From assembly GCF_001898805.1 (NCBI RefSeq), contig NZ_MKVJ01000020.1:158231-222230 (forward strand): a DNA stretch of 64,000 nucleotides, read 5' to 3'. Position 1 is the stretch's first letter; the number at the start of each line of letters is the position of its first letter. The translations under genes were made by a program, and so were the position numbers. The notes below the pieces were generated by a model. The model searched no databases and was not told the DNA's origin. It saw only the letters and a program-made list of their open reading frames with translations. Source of the stretch: Leifsonia sp. 71-9. GTDB lineage: Bacteria > Actinomycetota > Actinomycetes > Actinomycetales > Microbacteriaceae. Below, piece by piece: positions 40,785 through 48,748 of the stretch.

Positions 40785-41624
40785 CTACTCCGCGAACGAC
40801 TGCGTTCCCAGCACGCTCAGCAGGGCCAGCTTCTCGGCCGCCTCGGTGTGCGGGGGCGCGGTCAGCACGAGCAGGCACTGCGAGAGGTCCTCGGTGAAGA
40901 GGGCCTGGCAGTCCAACTCCAGCGCGCCGAGCTCGGGATGGAGGAGGGTCTTGTGGTCCTCGAAGCGGCGCGCCACCTCGTGCCGCTCCCAGATCGCCGC
41001 GAACTCCGGGCTTTCGCGCAGCAGCGCGCGCACCACGTCGCCCGCGCGGGAGCGCTCGCCCAGCGCGCCGTACGCATCCCGCAGCGAGGCGACCTGCGCC
41101 CGGCTCTGCCGGTCCCGGTCGTCCTCCGGATACATCGAGCGGGCCGACTCGGGATGCGCGAACCAGCGGTACACCTCGCTGCGCTCCAGCCCGGTGAAGC
41201 CCGAGCGGTCGCCGAACAGCGCCACCGCCATCCGGTTCTGCACGAGCGTCTCTCCCAGGTTGGAGAGCACCATCGCCGGGCTGTCGTCGAGCCGGTCGAG
41301 CACGCGGAGAAGCGCCGGCGGAACGTGGGCGCCGCCGAGGCGGTCCGGGGTGTTGTGGCCCGCGATGCGATGGAGGTAGTCACGCTCGTCCGCGGTCAGC
41401 CGCAGGGCGCGGGAGAGGCTCGCGAGCATCTGCTCGCTGGGCTGCGGGCCGCGCTGCTGCTCGAGGCGGGTGTAGTAGTCGACCGACATGGCGGCGAGCA
41501 GTGCGACCTCCTCGCGGCGCAGCCCCGGCGCGCGGCGGCGGGCACCGACGGAGAGCCCGACGTCGGCGGGCTGCAGCGCCTCCCGGCGGCGGCGGAGGAA
41601 ATCGGCGAGGGCGGTGCGATCCAT
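40785..41624 (-). CDS. XRE-family regulator with MmyB-like ligand domain
   Basis: The protein is 279 residues. The HTH at residues 8-75 contains 'RRAPGLRREEVALLAAMSVDYYTRLEQQRG', which is diagnostic of the MmyB-type actinobacterial regulators. The C-terminal 170 residues form the PAS-like MmyB domain with 'NRMAVALFGD' and 'RVRDAYG'-like helix, ending in 'HTEAAEKLALLSVLGTQSF'. In Streptomyces such regulators control an adjacent SDR; here an SDR gene starts 101 bases away on the other strand (41726), a common arrangement. It likely regulates it and the downstream squalene-cyclase-like gene. Confidence 0.93.
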   Translation of the reverse strand: MDRTALADFLRRRREALQPADVGLSVGARRRAPGLRREEVALLAAMSVDYYTRLEQQRGPQPSEQMLASLSRALRLTADERDYLHRIAGHNTPDRLGGAHVPPALLRVLDRLDDSPAMVLSNLGETLVQNRMAVALFGDRSGFTGLERSEVYRWFAHPESARSMYPEDDRDRQSRAQVASLRDAYGALGERSRAGDVVRALLRESPEFAAIWERHEVARRFEDHKTLLHPELGALELDCQALFTEDLSQCLLVLTAPPHTEAAEKLALLSVLGTQSFAE

Positions 41625-41725
41625 CCCTCCATCATGCGCCGCGTCCGCGCCGCGAACCAGGGATCGCGGATCCCCCGATCACCGGGTCTCTCCCGGTCGG
41701 CGGCGTCACCGCCGAGGCTGAGGGC

Positions 41726-42523
41726 ATGGACATCACAGGAAACACCATCTTCATCCCGGGAGCGACCAGCGGCATCGGCCTCGCCCTCGCCGTCGCCCTG
41801 CACGACCGCGGCAACACGGTCATCGTGGGCGGACGCCGCACCGAGCTGCTCGAGCGGATCGCCGCCGAGCACCCCGGCATCGACACCGTCCGCATCGACA
41901 CCGCCGACGCCGAGAGCATCCGCACGGCCTCCGCCGCCGTGATCGAGCGCCACCCCGAGCTGAACGTGCTGGTCGCCATGGCCGGCATCATGCGCGTCGA
42001 GGACTGGCGCAGCCCCGCCGGCTTCGTCGAGACCGCGGAGGCGATCGTCACCACGAACCTGCTCGGCCCGATCCGGCTTATCGGCGCGTTCATCGAGCAC
42101 CTGCAGACCCGGCCGGACGCGACCATCGTGACCGTCTCGTCCGGCCTCGCCTTCGCGCCGCTCGCCGTGACGCCGACCTACAACGCCACCAAGGCCGCCA
42201 TCCACATGCTCAGCGAGAGCATCCGCCTCCAGCTCGCCGGAACCTCCGTGCGGGTGCTGGAGCTGGAGCCGCCGGCGGTGCGCACCGGTCTGATGCCGGG
42301 CCAGGAGGACAGCCCTGTGGCCCAGCCGCTCGACGAGTTCATCGACGAGGTCATGGGCCTCATCGAGACGCAGCCGGAGGCCACCGAGCTGCAGGTCGAG
42401 CGCGTGAAGTTCCTGCGCTACGGCGAGGCCCGCGGCGACTACGCCCAGGTCGTGGCGGCACTCAACGCCGCCGACCCGCACGGCAAGGCGCCGGCCGAGG
42501 CAGCCCGGACCGACGCGGCCTAG
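41726..42523 (+). CDS. SDR family oxidoreductase (DltE-like)
   Basis: A 265-residue protein. 'TIFIPGATSGIGLALAVALHDRGNTVIVGGRR' gives the glycine motif and a GRR after strand 2 that favours NADP. 'VAMAGIMRVEDW' replaces NAG, as in DltE-like members. The catalytic parts are 'VTVSSGLAFAPLA' and 'PTYNATKAAIHMLSE'. 'LELEPPAVRTGLMPGQ' is the family's C-terminal block. Divergent from an MmyB-type regulator that probably represses it. Confidence 0.92.
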   Translation: MDITGNTIFIPGATSGIGLALAVALHDRGNTVIVGGRRTELLERIAAEHPGIDTVRIDTADAESIRTASAAVIERHPELNVLVAMAGIMRVEDWRSPAGFVETAEAIVTTNLLGPIRLIGAFIEHLQTRPDATIVTVSSGLAFAPLAVTPTYNATKAAIHMLSESIRLQLAGTSVRVLELEPPAVRTGLMPGQEDSPVAQPLDEFIDEVMGLIETQPEATELQVERVKFLRYGEARGDYAQVVAALNAADPHGKAPAEAARTDAA

Positions 42524-42569
42524 CTGTCGCTCGCGGGCCGCGCGCGGCGCTGCCGCCGTCCCCACCCCC

Positions 42570-42908
42570 GGCAACTCCGGAGAATTCTGTTACCGCAGCC
42601 CGAATCGCCGTCCGAACGGCGAGGTGAGCGGCGCGGCGCGGCGGAGCTCCGGAGTTCCGGGGGCGCGTGCCGCTGCCCGCGCACGGAAGCCGGTGCGCCG
42701 TTCCGGTGTCGGCCGGTGCCGCGCCGGTCAGGTTGCCGGTGCTCCGGTGTTGGCTGCCGCCGCGCCGGTCAGGTCGCCGGAGCTCCGGTGCCGGCTGACG
42801 CTGCATCCTCAGCTCGCCGCAACTCCGGTGCCGGCTGACGCCGCGCCGCTCAGGTCGCCGGAACTCCAGCGAGCCGGGCGCGGCGGCGCCGAAGCTCCGG
42901 AGTTCCGG
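42570..42908. repeat. array of CCGGAGTTCCGG-type imperfect repeats (array 1)
   Basis: The 420-base gap between convergent genes holds no credible gene. It is filled by about nine copies of a short motif in both orientations: perfect CCGGAGTTCCGG at 42649-42660 and 42897-42908, and variants around 42570 (GGCAACTCCGG), 42735, 42775, 42815 and 42856. Between about 42712 and 42874 the copies sit in a roughly 40-bp tandem unit containing 'GCCGCGCCG.TCAGGTCGCCGG'. The same motif fills the gap at 46841-47071. Confidence 0.75.
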
Positions 42909-42943
42909 TGCAGCGGCATGCGGGAGGGCGCGGGCCTCGCGGC

Positions 42944-44032
42944 CTAGCGGTCCCGGCGCTCGACCGTCAGGGCGAGCCAGGCGGCGAGGTCGGCGATCGC
43001 CGCGTCCACGTCGTCCCGTACGGCGGGTGTGAACGGCTCGTCCTCGTGCACGGCGTCGACGCGGAGGATGCCTGCCTTCCGGTCCGCCGTGGCGTCGAGC
43101 TTGCCGACCAGGCGGTCGTCGTGGAGGATCGGCAGCGCGAAGTAACCCCAGCGGCGCTGGGCGGCGGGCTTGTACATCTCCAGCAGGTATTCGAAGCCGA
43201 AGAGGTCCGAGGCGCGCACGCGGTCGTGCACCAGCCGGTCGAAGGGGGAGAGCAGGGCGGTGCGACCCGCGAACGGCGCGCCGACGGCCTCCGGATCGAC
43301 CCGCCAGTCGAGGTCGCTGCCCTCCACCCGCACCGGCTCGCCGGCGTCGCCCACCAGGACGGCGCGGGCGATGCCGAGCGCTCGGAGGCGGCGGGCGTCC
43401 CGCAGCGGCTTGGCCTGCGCCTCGGGCACGATCTCGACGCCGGCCGGGTAGACGCGCTCGGCGACGTCCCAGGTGCGCTGACGCCCGATGCGGCCCGCGA
43501 CCGCCACCTCGCCGCGGCCCTGCAGCAGCTCGAGCATCCTGGTCACGTTCTGGTTGTGGGTCCAGCCGCTCGACTGCCACGGCACGGCGGCCGTGTTGGG
43601 GATGTCCTTCGACAGCAGAGGGCCCTCGGCGCGCAGCCGGGCGAGCAGGTCGACGCGGAAGGCGTCGTTGGCCGTCAGCCAGGCCGCCCAGGCGGGGACG
43701 TCGTCCGGCCAGCGCGACATGCGGTCGAGGTGGAGGCCGAGGTCGGAGACCGCGCGGACCATCGCGAACGGCGGCTGCTTCGGGTCGTCCATCGCCTTGA
43801 CCTCGTAGAGCAGCCGGTCGGTCTCGAGGGCGGTCTGCACCTCCCCTGGACGGAACGCGGGGCCGAGCCGGGTGAAGGCGATCAGCTCGGCGCTCGGCGC
43901 GACCGCGGCGGTCGGGTCGAGCTGCAGGAAGGTCAGGTGCTCGACCAGCGGCACCAGTCCCTCGGGTCTCGTGGCGTCGAGGCGCTGGGCGCGCACGGCG
44001 ATGCGGCGGGCCTCGTCGCGGGAGAGGATCAT
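42944..44032 (-). CDS. winged-helix DNA-binding protein, YcaQ-like (crosslink repair glycosylase family)
   Basis: The protein is 362 residues from ATG 44032. The N-terminal 'LSRDEARRIAVRAQRLD' and 'LTFLQLDPTAAVAPSAELIAFTRLG' match the HTH_42/YcaQ family (lq.d.v..v.rah.l....R.G). The centre has 'TRMLELLQGRGEVAVAGR', and the end 'LLSPFDRLVHDRVR...LFGFEYLLEMYKPAAQRRWGYFALPIL' is the strongest family block. YcaQ unhooks DNA interstrand crosslinks; the catalytic Q-x-Q motif of YcaQ is not obvious here, so activity is open. It overlaps the DAO gene by ATGA. Confidence 0.85.
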   Translation of the reverse strand: MILSRDEARRIAVRAQRLDATRPEGLVPLVEHLTFLQLDPTAAVAPSAELIAFTRLGPAFRPGEVQTALETDRLLYEVKAMDDPKQPPFAMVRAVSDLGLHLDRMSRWPDDVPAWAAWLTANDAFRVDLLARLRAEGPLLSKDIPNTAAVPWQSSGWTHNQNVTRMLELLQGRGEVAVAGRIGRQRTWDVAERVYPAGVEIVPEAQAKPLRDARRLRALGIARAVLVGDAGEPVRVEGSDLDWRVDPEAVGAPFAGRTALLSPFDRLVHDRVRASDLFGFEYLLEMYKPAAQRRWGYFALPILHDDRLVGKLDATADRKAGILRVDAVHEDEPFTPAVRDDVDAAIADLAAWLALTVERRDR

Positions 44033-45108
44033 GCGGCTCCCGCCCCGACGATCTGCTCGGCGAGCAGGTCGCCGACGAGCGGCCCCATCGTCAGACCGGC
44101 GGCGCCGAAGCCGGCGTTGACGTAGACGCCGGGATGCCCCTCCAGCTCCCCGACGGAGGGCAGCTCGCCCTCGGGCAGCGGGCGGAGTCCGACACGCGTC
44201 TCGATCACGGTCGCGTCGGCGAGGCCCGGTGCGACGGACAGCGCATCGGCGAGCACCTGCTGCTGGCCGGCGGCCGTCACTCGGGCATCGAATCCCGAGC
44301 CGGTCTCGCGGGTCGCGCCCACGACGACGCGGGAGTCGTCGAACGCCACCAGGTAGTGCGGGGCGACGGGATGGACGGACGGCCAGTCCCGCGTGTCCAC
44401 GCCGTCGAGGCGCAGGTGGGTGATCTGCCCGCGCTGCGGTTCGACGGGAACGCGGGCTCCGAGGCGGTCGAGCACGCGGTTCGTCCACGCACCCGCCGCG
44501 ACGACCAGCGCGTCCGCGTGCAGCTCGCGCTCCTCGATGCGGGGGACGCCGTCGGCGCCCAGGAAGACGGTGCCGTCGACGCGCTGCGCGCCGTGCGCCT
44601 GCGCTCCGGCGAGCAGCCCGGCCCGCAGCGCGCGGCCGTCGACACGTGCGCCGCCGGCGATGTGCAGAGCGTGGAAGCCGTCGCCGAGCGGAGGGAAGAG
44701 GTCGCGTGCGGAGGCGGCGTCGATGCGGCGCACCACGCCGATCGTGCGGGCCTGCGGCGCCCGCGCGGCGATGCGCTCCTCCGCCGCGTCCACGACGGAA
44801 GCCTCTCGGTTGACGATGAGGGCACCCGAACGGCGGAAGCCGATGTCGTCGACACCGACCTCGGCCAGCCGCTGGATCAGCTCCGGGTAGTAGTCGGCGC
44901 TCGCCGAGTACAGCTCGTAGAAGTCCCCGTCGGCGACCGAGCTCCACGGCTGGATGATGCCGGCGCCCGCGTCCGTCGCGCGCCCGGTCAGCCCGGCGTC
45001 GGCCACGGTGACGGCGATGCCGCGCCGGGCGAGAGCGAAGGCGGTCGCCGCTCCGGCGACGCCGCTCCCGATCACGAGGACGCTCGACGCGGTACCGGCT
45101 CCGCTCAT
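44029..45108 (-). CDS. FAD-dependent oxidoreductase (DAO family)
   Basis: A 359-residue protein: GSGVAGAATA at the start gives the FAD Rossmann site, 'VTVADAGLTGRATDAGAG' is the second strand and loop, 'RPLPEGELPSVGELEGHPGVYVNAGFGAAGLTMGP' the C-terminal FAD contact. The fold is that of D-amino-acid oxidase/glycine oxidase. Substrate unknown. It is translationally coupled on both sides: four-base overlaps with the hydrolase before and the YcaQ-like gene after. Confidence 0.92.
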   Translation of the reverse strand: MSGAGTASSVLVIGSGVAGAATAFALARRGIAVTVADAGLTGRATDAGAGIIQPWSSVADGDFYELYSASADYYPELIQRLAEVGVDDIGFRRSGALIVNREASVVDAAEERIAARAPQARTIGVVRRIDAASARDLFPPLGDGFHALHIAGGARVDGRALRAGLLAGAQAHGAQRVDGTVFLGADGVPRIEERELHADALVVAAGAWTNRVLDRLGARVPVEPQRGQITHLRLDGVDTRDWPSVHPVAPHYLVAFDDSRVVVGATRETGSGFDARVTAAGQQQVLADALSVAPGLADATVIETRVGLRPLPEGELPSVGELEGHPGVYVNAGFGAAGLTMGPLVGDLLAEQIVGAGAA

Positions 45109-45818
45109 CGGGCGGCCGCCTCGGCGATCGCCGCCCCGAGGTCCTCCGGACGCGTGAACATCGGCCAGTGTCCGGTCGGCAGCTCCACCACGTCGTAGCG
45201 GTCGAGTGCGCCGAGCTCGCGGCAGAACTCCGCGCCCGCGTCGATCCAGCGGCGCAGGTCGGCCTCCCCGAACTCGCAGGCGATGACGGTCGCGGGCACG
45301 GCACGGCGCCGGGCGTCGTCACGGAGCTCGATCGCCCCGGTCACCACGCCGCCCGGCTCGGGGACCGCGCTGCGGCGGAAGGCGTCGCGGAGGGCGTCGT
45401 CGAGATCGACCAGGTCCTCGTCGTCGAAGTCGTCCCAGTCCGGCAGCGGCACCTCGCCGTCGACCGGGGTCAGCCCGCTCGGGATGACATCGCCCGGCGC
45501 GAGCGGGGACGAGTCGACGAACACGATGCGGGCCACGCGATCGGGACGGGCGTCGAGAGCAGCGTTCGCCAGCGGGCCGCCGCCGGAGTGCCCGACGAGC
45601 ACCACGTCGCGCGCGGCCGGATCTCCCGCGGCGTCGACCGCGGCGGTGATCGCCGCGACGTGCTCGGCGACGCCGATGCCCGCCCGTGGCGACGTCACCG
45701 CCTCCAGCCCGGGAAGGGTCAGGGGATGCGTGCGATGGCCGGCCGCCTCGATCACCGGCGTCACCCGCTCCCACGCGCTCGCGTTCAGCCAGAATCCGGG
45801 GACGAGGACGATCTCCAT
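45105..45818 (-). CDS. alpha/beta hydrolase
   Basis: The protein is 237 residues. The short opening 'IVLVPGFWLNASAWERV' runs straight into the oxyanion turn; nucleophile elbow 'VVLVGHSGGGPLANAAL'; acidic stretch 'PLPDWDDFDDEDLVDLDDALRD'; His in 'VELPTGHWPMFTRPEDL'. It matches the small esterase group with an HWP ending. First gene of a three-gene operon with the DAO and YcaQ-like genes. Confidence 0.9.
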   Translation of the reverse strand: MEIVLVPGFWLNASAWERVTPVIEAAGHRTHPLTLPGLEAVTSPRAGIGVAEHVAAITAAVDAAGDPAARDVVLVGHSGGGPLANAALDARPDRVARIVFVDSSPLAPGDVIPSGLTPVDGEVPLPDWDDFDDEDLVDLDDALRDAFRRSAVPEPGGVVTGAIELRDDARRRAVPATVIACEFGEADLRRWIDAGAEFCRELGALDRYDVVELPTGHWPMFTRPEDLGAAIAEAAAR

Positions 45819-45918
45819 GCCCCGACGGTACTCCGGGCCGCGGACATCCGGCCGGGCCGCGCGCGCCGCACGTCGAGGGAGGCACTGTCGCAGCCTCCCT
45901 CGCCCGCGCCCCGCGGCC

Positions 45919-45924
45919 TACTGT
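45919..45924 (+). promoter_or_regulatory. -10 box of a probable leaderless promoter
   Basis: TACTGT ends 7 bases before the ATG at 45932, and the intervening TGGCGCC has no ribosome site. Confidence 0.5.
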
Positions 45925-45931
45925 TGGCGCC

Positions 45932-46819
45932 ATGACCATCGATCTGACACTGAACAACGGCGTCGTCATGCCCGCTCTCGGGCTGGGCGTCTTCCAGAGC
46001 CCGCCGGAGGAGACCAGCGCGGCCGTCGAGACCGCCCTCGCGGTCGGCTACCGCCACATCGACACCGCGGCCGCCTACCTGAACGAGCGCGAGGTGGGGG
46101 AGGGGATCCGCCGCTCGGGCCTCGACCGCTCCGACGTGTTCATCGAGACCAAGGTGTGGGTGACCGACTACGGCCGCGACGAGACGCTGCACGCGTTCGA
46201 GAAGGCGACCGGCAAACTCGGCGTCGACCGGCTCGACCTGCTCATCCTGCACCAGCCCGTTCCGAGCCGCTTCGAGACGACCATCGCCGCCTACCAGGCG
46301 CTCGAGACCCTGCTCGCCGACGGCCGCGTGCGCGCGATCGGCGTGAGCAACTTCACGCCCGCGCACCTCGACCGCCTGCTGGCCGAGACGGAGATCGTCC
46401 CCGCCGTCAACCAGGTGGAGCTGCACCCCTACTTCTCGCAGCCGGACGTGCGCCGCGCCGACGAGCAGCACGGCATCGTCACCCAGGCCTGGTCGCCGAT
46501 CGGCGGCATCACCTTCTACCCCGGCTGGGGCGAGAAGCGGCGCAGCGTCATGGACGACCCCGAGCTCGCGGCGATCGGCGCCGACCACGACAAGAGCCCC
46601 GCGCAGGTCATGCTGCGCTGGCACCTGCAGGAGGGGCGCTCCGCCATCCCCAAGTCGACGAACCCCGAGCGCATCGCCCAGAACTTCGACGTCTTCGACT
46701 TCGAGCTCTCCGACGACGAGCTGGCCCGCATCGACGCGCTCGACACCGGCGAGCGCAGCGGCCCCGACCCCGACGTCCTCCGCGAGGAGCTCTTCCAGCG
46801 CGTCATCCCGGAGGCGTGA
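45932..46819 (+). CDS. aldo/keto reductase
   Basis: The protein is 295 residues. The catalytic tetrad is clear: D in 'GYRHIDTAAAYLNE' with Y seven residues on, K in 'FIETKVWVTDYG', H in 'DLLILHQPVPSRF'. 'IGVSNFTPAHLDRLLAE' and 'VNQVELHPYFSQPDV' are standard. The NADPH site is 'IPKSTNPERIAQNFDVFDFEL'. It belongs to the AKR5-like group (2,5-diketo-gluconate reductase type) with broad substrate range. Monocistronic; ends before repeat array 2. Confidence 0.93.
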   Translation: MTIDLTLNNGVVMPALGLGVFQSPPEETSAAVETALAVGYRHIDTAAAYLNEREVGEGIRRSGLDRSDVFIETKVWVTDYGRDETLHAFEKATGKLGVDRLDLLILHQPVPSRFETTIAAYQALETLLADGRVRAIGVSNFTPAHLDRLLAETEIVPAVNQVELHPYFSQPDVRRADEQHGIVTQAWSPIGGITFYPGWGEKRRSVMDDPELAAIGADHDKSPAQVMLRWHLQEGRSAIPKSTNPERIAQNFDVFDFELSDDELARIDALDTGERSGPDPDVLREELFQRVIPEA

Positions 46820-46840
46820 GCGGTCGGCGCCGGGGGCTTG

Positions 46841-47071
46841 CCGTAACTCCGGCATGCGGCTTCGCCGCGCCGCTCAGTTCGCCGTAACTCCGGCGATCGG
46901 GCTCGGGCGTCCTGATCTCACCGGAGTTCCGGAAGGCTCGGGGCGCGGGTAGGCCGGGCGGCCCGCGTCACCTGGATCGCCGGAACTCCGGCGATCCAGG
47001 GCATGTGGGCCGAACTTGCCGGAGTTCCGGTGGGGTGAGCGGCGCGTCGCGGCCGGTGTCCGGAGTTCCGG
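46841..47071. repeat. array of CCGGAGTTCCGG-type repeats (array 2)
   Basis: The 342-base gap between convergent genes is filled with at least seven copies: CCGTAACTCCGG at 46841-46852 and 46881-46892, CCGGAGTTCCGG at 46921-46932, 47019-47030 and 47059-47070, and a copy in a longer palindrome at 46971-47000. Spacing is roughly 40 bases for most neighbours (46841, 46881, 46921, then 46980, 47019, 47059), as in array 1. Nothing in it looks coding. Confidence 0.8.
46971..47000. terminator. 30-bp palindrome within repeat array 2
   Basis: CCTGGATCGCCGGA (46971-46984) and TCCGGCGATCCAGG (46987-47000) form a perfect 14-bp stem with only AC between them. It contains one copy of the array motif, extended on both sides. 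It may end transcripts from both convergent genes or act as a protein site. Confidence 0.7.
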
Positions 47072-47161
47072 AGGCCGGGCAGCGACGCGGATGCGCGCGC
47101 GGACGCAGGTGCGTGCGCAGACGCCCCGTGGGCGCGGAGGCACGCGCACGCGTCCGTCGGC

Positions 47162-47962
47162 TCAGGAGGCGTCGTGCCAGGACCAGATGTCGTCGCCGCG
47201 CAGGGTGGCGTCGGCGCCGCCGTCGTCGTAGATCACCTGGCCGGCCATGTGCGTGTTCCCCACGCTCGTCAGCCAGATCAGGAGGTTGGCGATCGACTCC
47301 GGAGGCTGGTGGTAGTTGAGCGGCATCGGCACGGACGCGTCGACCATCGCGGCGCCGTCGGGCGTCGCCAGCAGGTCGGCCGTCATCGGGGTGACGACGG
47401 TGCCCGGAGCGACCGCGTTGAGCGGGATGCCCGATCCGGCCCAGGCGTCCGAGATCGACTCCCGGCGCACCCAGCGGGCGAGCGCGCGCTTCGACGACGG
47501 GTAGACGATGTAGCCGGTCATCGGGTCGTCGGTCACGTAGCCCTGGGCGATCTCGAGCGCGCGCTGTTCGTCGCCGGCGAGCGCGGCCTCCACCATCTCG
47601 GGGGAGTTCTGCTGCAGCGACGCCATCGACGAGACGACGGCGGCGCGCGGGGCGTCGGACTCCCGGAGTGCCGGGAGCAGCGCCTCCAGCAGCTCGGTGA
47701 CGCCGAAGTAGTTGACCGAGATGGTCTTGGCGATCGGTGCGGAGATGCCGGCGCAAGCGATCACGGCGTCGACGCGGCCGCCGGCGAGCGCGATCACGGC
47801 CTTCGCGGCCTCGGAACGGCCGGTGCGGGTGGAGAGGTCGGCCTCGACCTCGGCGCCGCGCAGGTCGACGCCGATGACCTTCTCGCCGCGCTCGCGGAGC
47901 AGGGCGGCCGTGGTGGCGCCGATGCCCGACGCGGATCCGGTGACGACGTAGGTGCGTGTCAT
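47162..47962 (-). CDS. SDR family oxidoreductase
   Basis: A 266-residue protein. 'TYVVTGSASGIGATTAALLRERGEKVIGVDLRG' gives the glycine motif and an NAD-type Asp. The later sequence resembles 3-alpha-hydroxysteroid/carbonyl reductases: 'VIACAGISAPIAKTISVNYFG', 'SSMASLQQNSP' and the long insertion 'YVTDDPMTGYIVYPSSKRAL' before and around the catalytic Tyr-Lys. It is divergent from a TetR gene and probably its target. Confidence 0.92.
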   Translation of the reverse strand: MTRTYVVTGSASGIGATTAALLRERGEKVIGVDLRGAEVEADLSTRTGRSEAAKAVIALAGGRVDAVIACAGISAPIAKTISVNYFGVTELLEALLPALRESDAPRAAVVSSMASLQQNSPEMVEAALAGDEQRALEIAQGYVTDDPMTGYIVYPSSKRALARWVRRESISDAWAGSGIPLNAVAPGTVVTPMTADLLATPDGAAMVDASVPMPLNYHQPPESIANLLIWLTSVGNTHMAGQVIYDDGGADATLRGDDIWSWHDAS

Positions 47963-48024
47963 GTCATGTCCTTTCTACGGGTGAACATTATTGACAGACT
48001 ACGCCAAAAAAGGATGCGCAGTGC

Positions 48025-48030
48025 TAGTGT
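48025..48030 (+). promoter_or_regulatory. -10 box of a probable leaderless promoter
   Basis: TAGTGT ends 7 bases before GTG 48038 of the TetR gene; the gap CGCCGCC has no ribosome site. Confidence 0.5.
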
Positions 48031-48037
48031 CGCCGCC

Positions 48038-48748
48038 GTGACCGATTCCGCCGACCGCACGCCCGCCTCCCGCGGCCGGGGCCGCCCATCCGTGGTCGAC
48101 CATGACGCCGTCGCGGAGGCCGCCATCCTGCTCTGGACCGAGCGCGGCTACGAGCAGACCACCTGGCGCGACCTCGCGGACGCGACCGGCGTCAGCGAGC
48201 GCACCCTGCTGCGCCATTTCCAGACGCGCGCCGCCATCGCCTGGACCGGGGTGGATGCGGCCCGCGAACGGCTCGCGGCCGCGCTCGCCGCCGCGACGCC
48301 GGACGAACCGCTCGCCGACGTGCTGCGCCGCGCCGTCGTGAGCTCGGTCTCGCACGACTCGGTGCGCCGTCTCGGCTCGCAGTGGGCGACACTGGTCTCC
48401 ACCGAACCGGAGCTGGCCGCCTTCGGGCAGCGCAGCAACCTCCCGTGGACCGCCGACCTCGCCGACCACATCGCCGCCCGTGTGCCGGAGGCGCCGCGCG
48501 CCGTCGCCAACGCGGTGGCCGCCGCGTACGAGGCCGCGAGCCGCTCGGCGCTCATCGACTGGGCAGCGGGCGACGCGGGCGACCCCGCCGACGCGGTGGA
48601 TGCCGCCCTGCGCTGGCTGCGCGTCGACGCCGCCGAGGCCGCCGAGGCCCCAGGCGCCGCCGACGCGGCCGAGGCCCCGGACGCAGCCGACGCCCCGGAC
48701 GCCGCCGCCGACGCCGACCCCGCTGCCGACGGAACGAGGAGAAGATGA
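48038..48748 (+). CDS. TetR-family regulator with Ala/Asp/Pro-rich tail
   Basis: The protein is 236 residues. The HTH spans about 22-70 with 'AAILLWTERGYEQTTWRDLADATGVSERTLLRHF', an unambiguous TetR/AcrR start. The ligand-binding half runs to about 200. The last 35 residues are a low-complexity AEAPGAADAAEAPDAADAPD repeat, unusual for TetR proteins and probably disordered. It is divergent to the SDR at 47962 and overlaps the epoxide hydrolase by ATGA, so it probably controls both. Confidence 0.92.
   Translation: MTDSADRTPASRGRGRPSVVDHDAVAEAAILLWTERGYEQTTWRDLADATGVSERTLLRHFQTRAAIAWTGVDAARERLAAALAAATPDEPLADVLRRAVVSSVSHDSVRRLGSQWATLVSTEPELAAFGQRSNLPWTADLADHIAARVPEAPRAVANAVAAAYEAASRSALIDWAAGDAGDPADAVDAALRWLRVDAAEAAEAPGAADAAEAPDAADAPDAAADADPAADGTRRR

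Noticed and set aside
42570-42908. CRISPR array
   Set aside because: Copies occur in both orientations, are only 12 bases exact, lie at uneven distances, and the sequence between them is itself repetitive. No cas genes are present.
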